Below the pieces are notes generated by a model. That model was not told where the DNA came from, made no database searches, and saw only the letters and a list, made by a program, of their open reading frames with translations. A stretch of 7,527 nt of DNA from Candidatus Neomicrothrix sp. UBA4542 (lineage in GTDB: Bacteria; Actinomycetota; Acidimicrobiia; Acidimicrobiales; Poriferisodalaceae). The translations under genes were made by a program, and so were the position numbers. The stretch spans positions 1 through 7,527 of the forward strand of contig DGLO01000068.1 in assembly GCA_002388005.1 (NCBI GenBank), given 5' to 3'. Positions 5,601 to 7,527 of this stretch are shown here, in pieces. Every line of letters begins with the position of its first letter. Position 1 is the stretch's first letter.

Positions 5601-6748
5601 GTGAAACCAACCTGTTGAGAGACCGGCCCGTGTATGTCGTTGGGATCGGATTACATCAGTATCAACGTCGAAGCGAGACGACCTATGTTGAGCTTGGCAT
5701 CACAGCGGCGCGGTCCGCGTTGCGTGACGCTGGGATCACGTGGCCTGATGTGCAGGCCGCCTATACGGGCACCGCGCTACTCGGTATGGGTTCAAGCCGC
5801 ATCATGTTGAGTCGGCTAGGAGCGACCGGCATTCCTATGACACAGGTTGAAAATGCTTCAGCTTCGGGATCTTCGGCAGTGGCTCAAGCATGTCTTGAGG
5901 TTGCGTCAGGTCGTTCCGACGTTGTACTTGCTTTGGGTGTGGATAAACCTCGCGGCGGGCTTGGTGCCGCTCCGGGTCAGGCCGGAATAGAGAACCTTGA
6001 GAATGGAACTGTCGTTCCCTTCACTCACTTTGCCCTTCTCGCTTCGGAGTACATGCATTTACATGGGGTAACTGCGGAGCAGGTTGCGAAGGTCGCTTTT
6101 AAGAATCATCGGAACGGGGCCAGCAACCAATATGCGCAACGACAAAAGGTTCGCAGCATGGAGGAGATTCTCGCCGAACCAATCTCGGGAGCGATGACGC
6201 GCTTGCAGTGCTGCCCGGTCGGAGAGGGTGCCGCGGCCGCGGTGATTGCTTCCGAAGAAGGCATCCGACACCTAGATCTCGATCGGTCTCGAGCCGTTCG
6301 GATCAATGCCTCAGTGACGCGGACCGAGGCACTGTACGGCGCTGGGGTGGGCATCGATGCTGCCTTGACTGCGGAGACCGGTGAGGCGGCATTCAATCAG
6401 GCTGGCATCGAACCCTCCGACGTCGACGTACTCGAAGTTCATGATGCGTTCGCGATAGAGGAATTGTTGTATGCCGAAGCGTTGGGGCTCTGCCCCCCTG
6501 GTGAAGCTGCGTCGCTGATCGAGTCCGGCGAGTTCGATATCGGTGGGCGTTGCGCGCTGAGCCCCTCAGGAGGCCTCCTCGCTATGGGTCATCCGATCGG
6601 ACCGACGGGCACGGGCCAAGTCGTCGAAGTGACTCGTCAACTTCGAGGTGAGGCTGGTGGCCGCCAACATCAGGGAGCTCGGATCGGCTTGACCCATATG
6701 GTTGGGATCGGCGCGGTCTGCGTTGTGCATGTCCTCAGCAGGGACTAA
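5597..6748 (+). CDS. SCP2/lipid-transfer-type thiolase homologue lacking the nucleophilic Cys
   Basis: A 383-residue thiolase-superfamily protein of the SCP2/non-specific lipid-transfer type, which normally cleaves or forms 3-ketoacyl-CoA. Landmarks: N-terminal VYVVGIGLHQY; V84-E-N-A-S-A-S-G-S-S-A at the nucleophile loop; C205-C-P-V-G-E-G-A-A-A; H282-D-A-F replacing the NEAF loop of classical thiolases; G325-G-L-L-A-M-G-H-P-I-G with His332; and T366-H-M-V-G-I-G-A-V-C near the end. Length fits the family. The odd feature is residue 88: Ser (TCA, 5858-5860) where thiolases carry the acyl-accepting Cys, although both catalytic His positions remain. Pairing with DUF35 and loss of Cys recalls Ltp2, a thiolase-fold retro-aldolase of steroid side chains. 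This could be an aldolase, a Ser-using acyltransferase or a non-catalytic subunit. Its ATG overlaps the DUF35 stop codon. Confidence 0.9.
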   Translation: MSETNLLRDRPVYVVGIGLHQYQRRSETTYVELGITAARSALRDAGITWPDVQAAYTGTALLGMGSSRIMLSRLGATGIPMTQVENASASGSSAVAQACLEVASGRSDVVLALGVDKPRGGLGAAPGQAGIENLENGTVVPFTHFALLASEYMHLHGVTAEQVAKVAFKNHRNGASNQYAQRQKVRSMEEILAEPISGAMTRLQCCPVGEGAAAAVIASEEGIRHLDLDRSRAVRINASVTRTEALYGAGVGIDAALTAETGEAAFNQAGIEPSDVDVLEVHDAFAIEELLYAEALGLCPPGEAASLIESGEFDIGGRCALSPSGGLLAMGHPIGPTGTGQVVEVTRQLRGEAGGRQHQGARIGLTHMVGIGAVCVVHVLSRD

Positions 6749-6768
6749 CTAGCGGCGGTGTCTGTGAT

Positions 6769-7527
6769 CTACCAGTCGGTGGCGATGTATTGGGTTTCGC
6801 AGAACTCGAGGATGCCTTCTTGAGCACCTTCGCGACCTAGTCCGCTCTGTTTCATTCCACCGAACGGCGCCGCGGGGTCGCTGACCGCACCTCGATTCAG
6901 ACCGATCATGCCAGCTTGGATGCGTTCAGATACTGCCAGTCCTTTGGCGAGATCTGAGGTGTAGACATATCCGGTCAACCCCATTTCTGTGTCGTTAGCT
7001 TGTTCGATCATCGCGTCGAGGTCATCAAATGGAACGATCGGGGCGACCGGCCCAAAGATCTCATGATGGACGATGTCGGCGTCAGCGCTCACCCCGGCTA
7101 GCACGGTCGGCTCATAAAAATAGCCGGGCCCTTCAATTGGGGAGCCGCCGATCACTGTTGCAGCGCCGCCATCAACTGCTGAGGAAACAAGTTGATCGAT
7201 GGATGCCACCGCTGAAGCGTCGATCATCGGACCACAGGTCACTTCAGGGTCGAAGCCGTCACCGACCTTCACTGCTGACATCGCTTCGGCAAGCTTGCCG
7301 GTGAAGGTGTCAACAGCGGACGATTCCACCAAGAATCGGTTGGCTGCAGTGCAGGTCTCAGCGCTATGCCGCATCTTTGCGATCATTGCTCCTTCGACTG
7401 CAGCGTCAATGTCGGCGTCGCCAAATACGACGAAGGGGGCGTTTCCGCCCAACTCCATCGCGACTTTGAGTACTCGATCAGCGCAGCTGCGCAACAAAAT
7501 TTTTCCGACGTCTGTCGATCCGGTAAA
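6769..7527 (-). CDS. gabD: Succinate-semialdehyde dehydrogenase-like aldehyde dehydrogenase, C-terminal half
   Basis: 252 residues of the C-terminal half of an NAD(P)-dependent aldehyde dehydrogenase, open to the right edge; the full protein would be about 450-480 residues, so the N-terminal coenzyme-binding part is missing. The visible part begins FTGSTDVGK, the end of the Rossmann region. Catalytic residues are present: general base Glu25 in M24-E-L-G-G-N-A-P and nucleophile Cys59 in S55-A-E-T-C-T-A-A-N-R. E156-I-F-G-P and the C-terminal N211-R-G-A-V-S-D-P-A-A-P-F-G-G-M-K-Q-S-G-L-G-R-E-G are also intact. The last stretch is typical of succinate-semialdehyde dehydrogenases (4-aminobutyrate degradation), so GabD is the best call. 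Related semialdehyde dehydrogenases such as glutarate-semialdehyde dehydrogenase share it, so exact specificity is inference. No start codon belongs in this part: the frame continues through 7527. It converges on the thiolase gene with a 20-bp gap. Confidence 0.92.
   Translation of the reverse strand, partial: FTGSTDVGKILLRSCADRVLKVAMELGGNAPFVVFGDADIDAAVEGAMIAKMRHSAETCTAANRFLVESSAVDTFTGKLAEAMSAVKVGDGFDPEVTCGPMIDASAVASIDQLVSSAVDGGAATVIGGSPIEGPGYFYEPTVLAGVSADADIVHHEIFGPVAPIVPFDDLDAMIEQANDTEMGLTGYVYTSDLAKGLAVSERIQAGMIGLNRGAVSDPAAPFGGMKQSGLGREGAQEGILEFCETQYIATDW

Overview
The window reads as chromosomal DNA of a free-living bacterium, most likely an actinobacterium. That placement is inference from gene content: a PAC2-family protein, a secreted COG4880-type beta-propeller lipoprotein, and a DUF35/SCP2-type thiolase pair, in DNA of moderately high GC. 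The exact lineage cannot be fixed from this sequence; Acidimicrobiia is a guess. There are no RNA genes, insertion sequences, CRISPR arrays or phage genes.

Layout. Positions 1-405 (minus) hold the N-terminal part of a TauE/SafE-type membrane transporter that runs off the left edge. It is divergent from aroC (486-1574, plus), a complete chorismate synthase. aroC converges, with 13 bp between the ends, on a minus-strand block read right to left: an unrecognised 161-residue protein (4649-5134), a 682-residue beta-propeller lipoprotein (2538-4586) and a PAC2-family protein (1588-2439). The intergenic gaps within the block are 62 and 98 bp, so it may be one transcript or several. Divergent from the block, on the plus strand, is a tightly coupled pair: a DUF35 zinc-ribbon/OB-fold protein (5205-5600) and an SCP2/lipid-transfer-type thiolase (5597-6748), overlapping by ATGA. 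The thiolase converges, with a 20-bp gap, on the C-terminal half of an NAD(P)-dependent succinate-semialdehyde dehydrogenase-like enzyme (6769-7527, minus), which runs off the right edge.

How the genes fit together. Only the DUF35/thiolase pair is a clear functional unit: the small protein is expected to bind the thiolase-fold partner and act with it on acyl-CoA substrates. That thiolase has Ser at the position of the usual nucleophilic Cys, which makes it the most interesting item here. The other genes look like housekeeping or general metabolism (shikimate pathway, anion export, aldehyde oxidation) beside an actinobacteria-style block of poorly understood proteins. I found no convincing evidence for a large undescribed system. 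The candidate novelties are the Cys-less thiolase, the unrecognised 161-residue gene with a 14-bp palindrome at its start, and the lipoprotein/PAC2 block.
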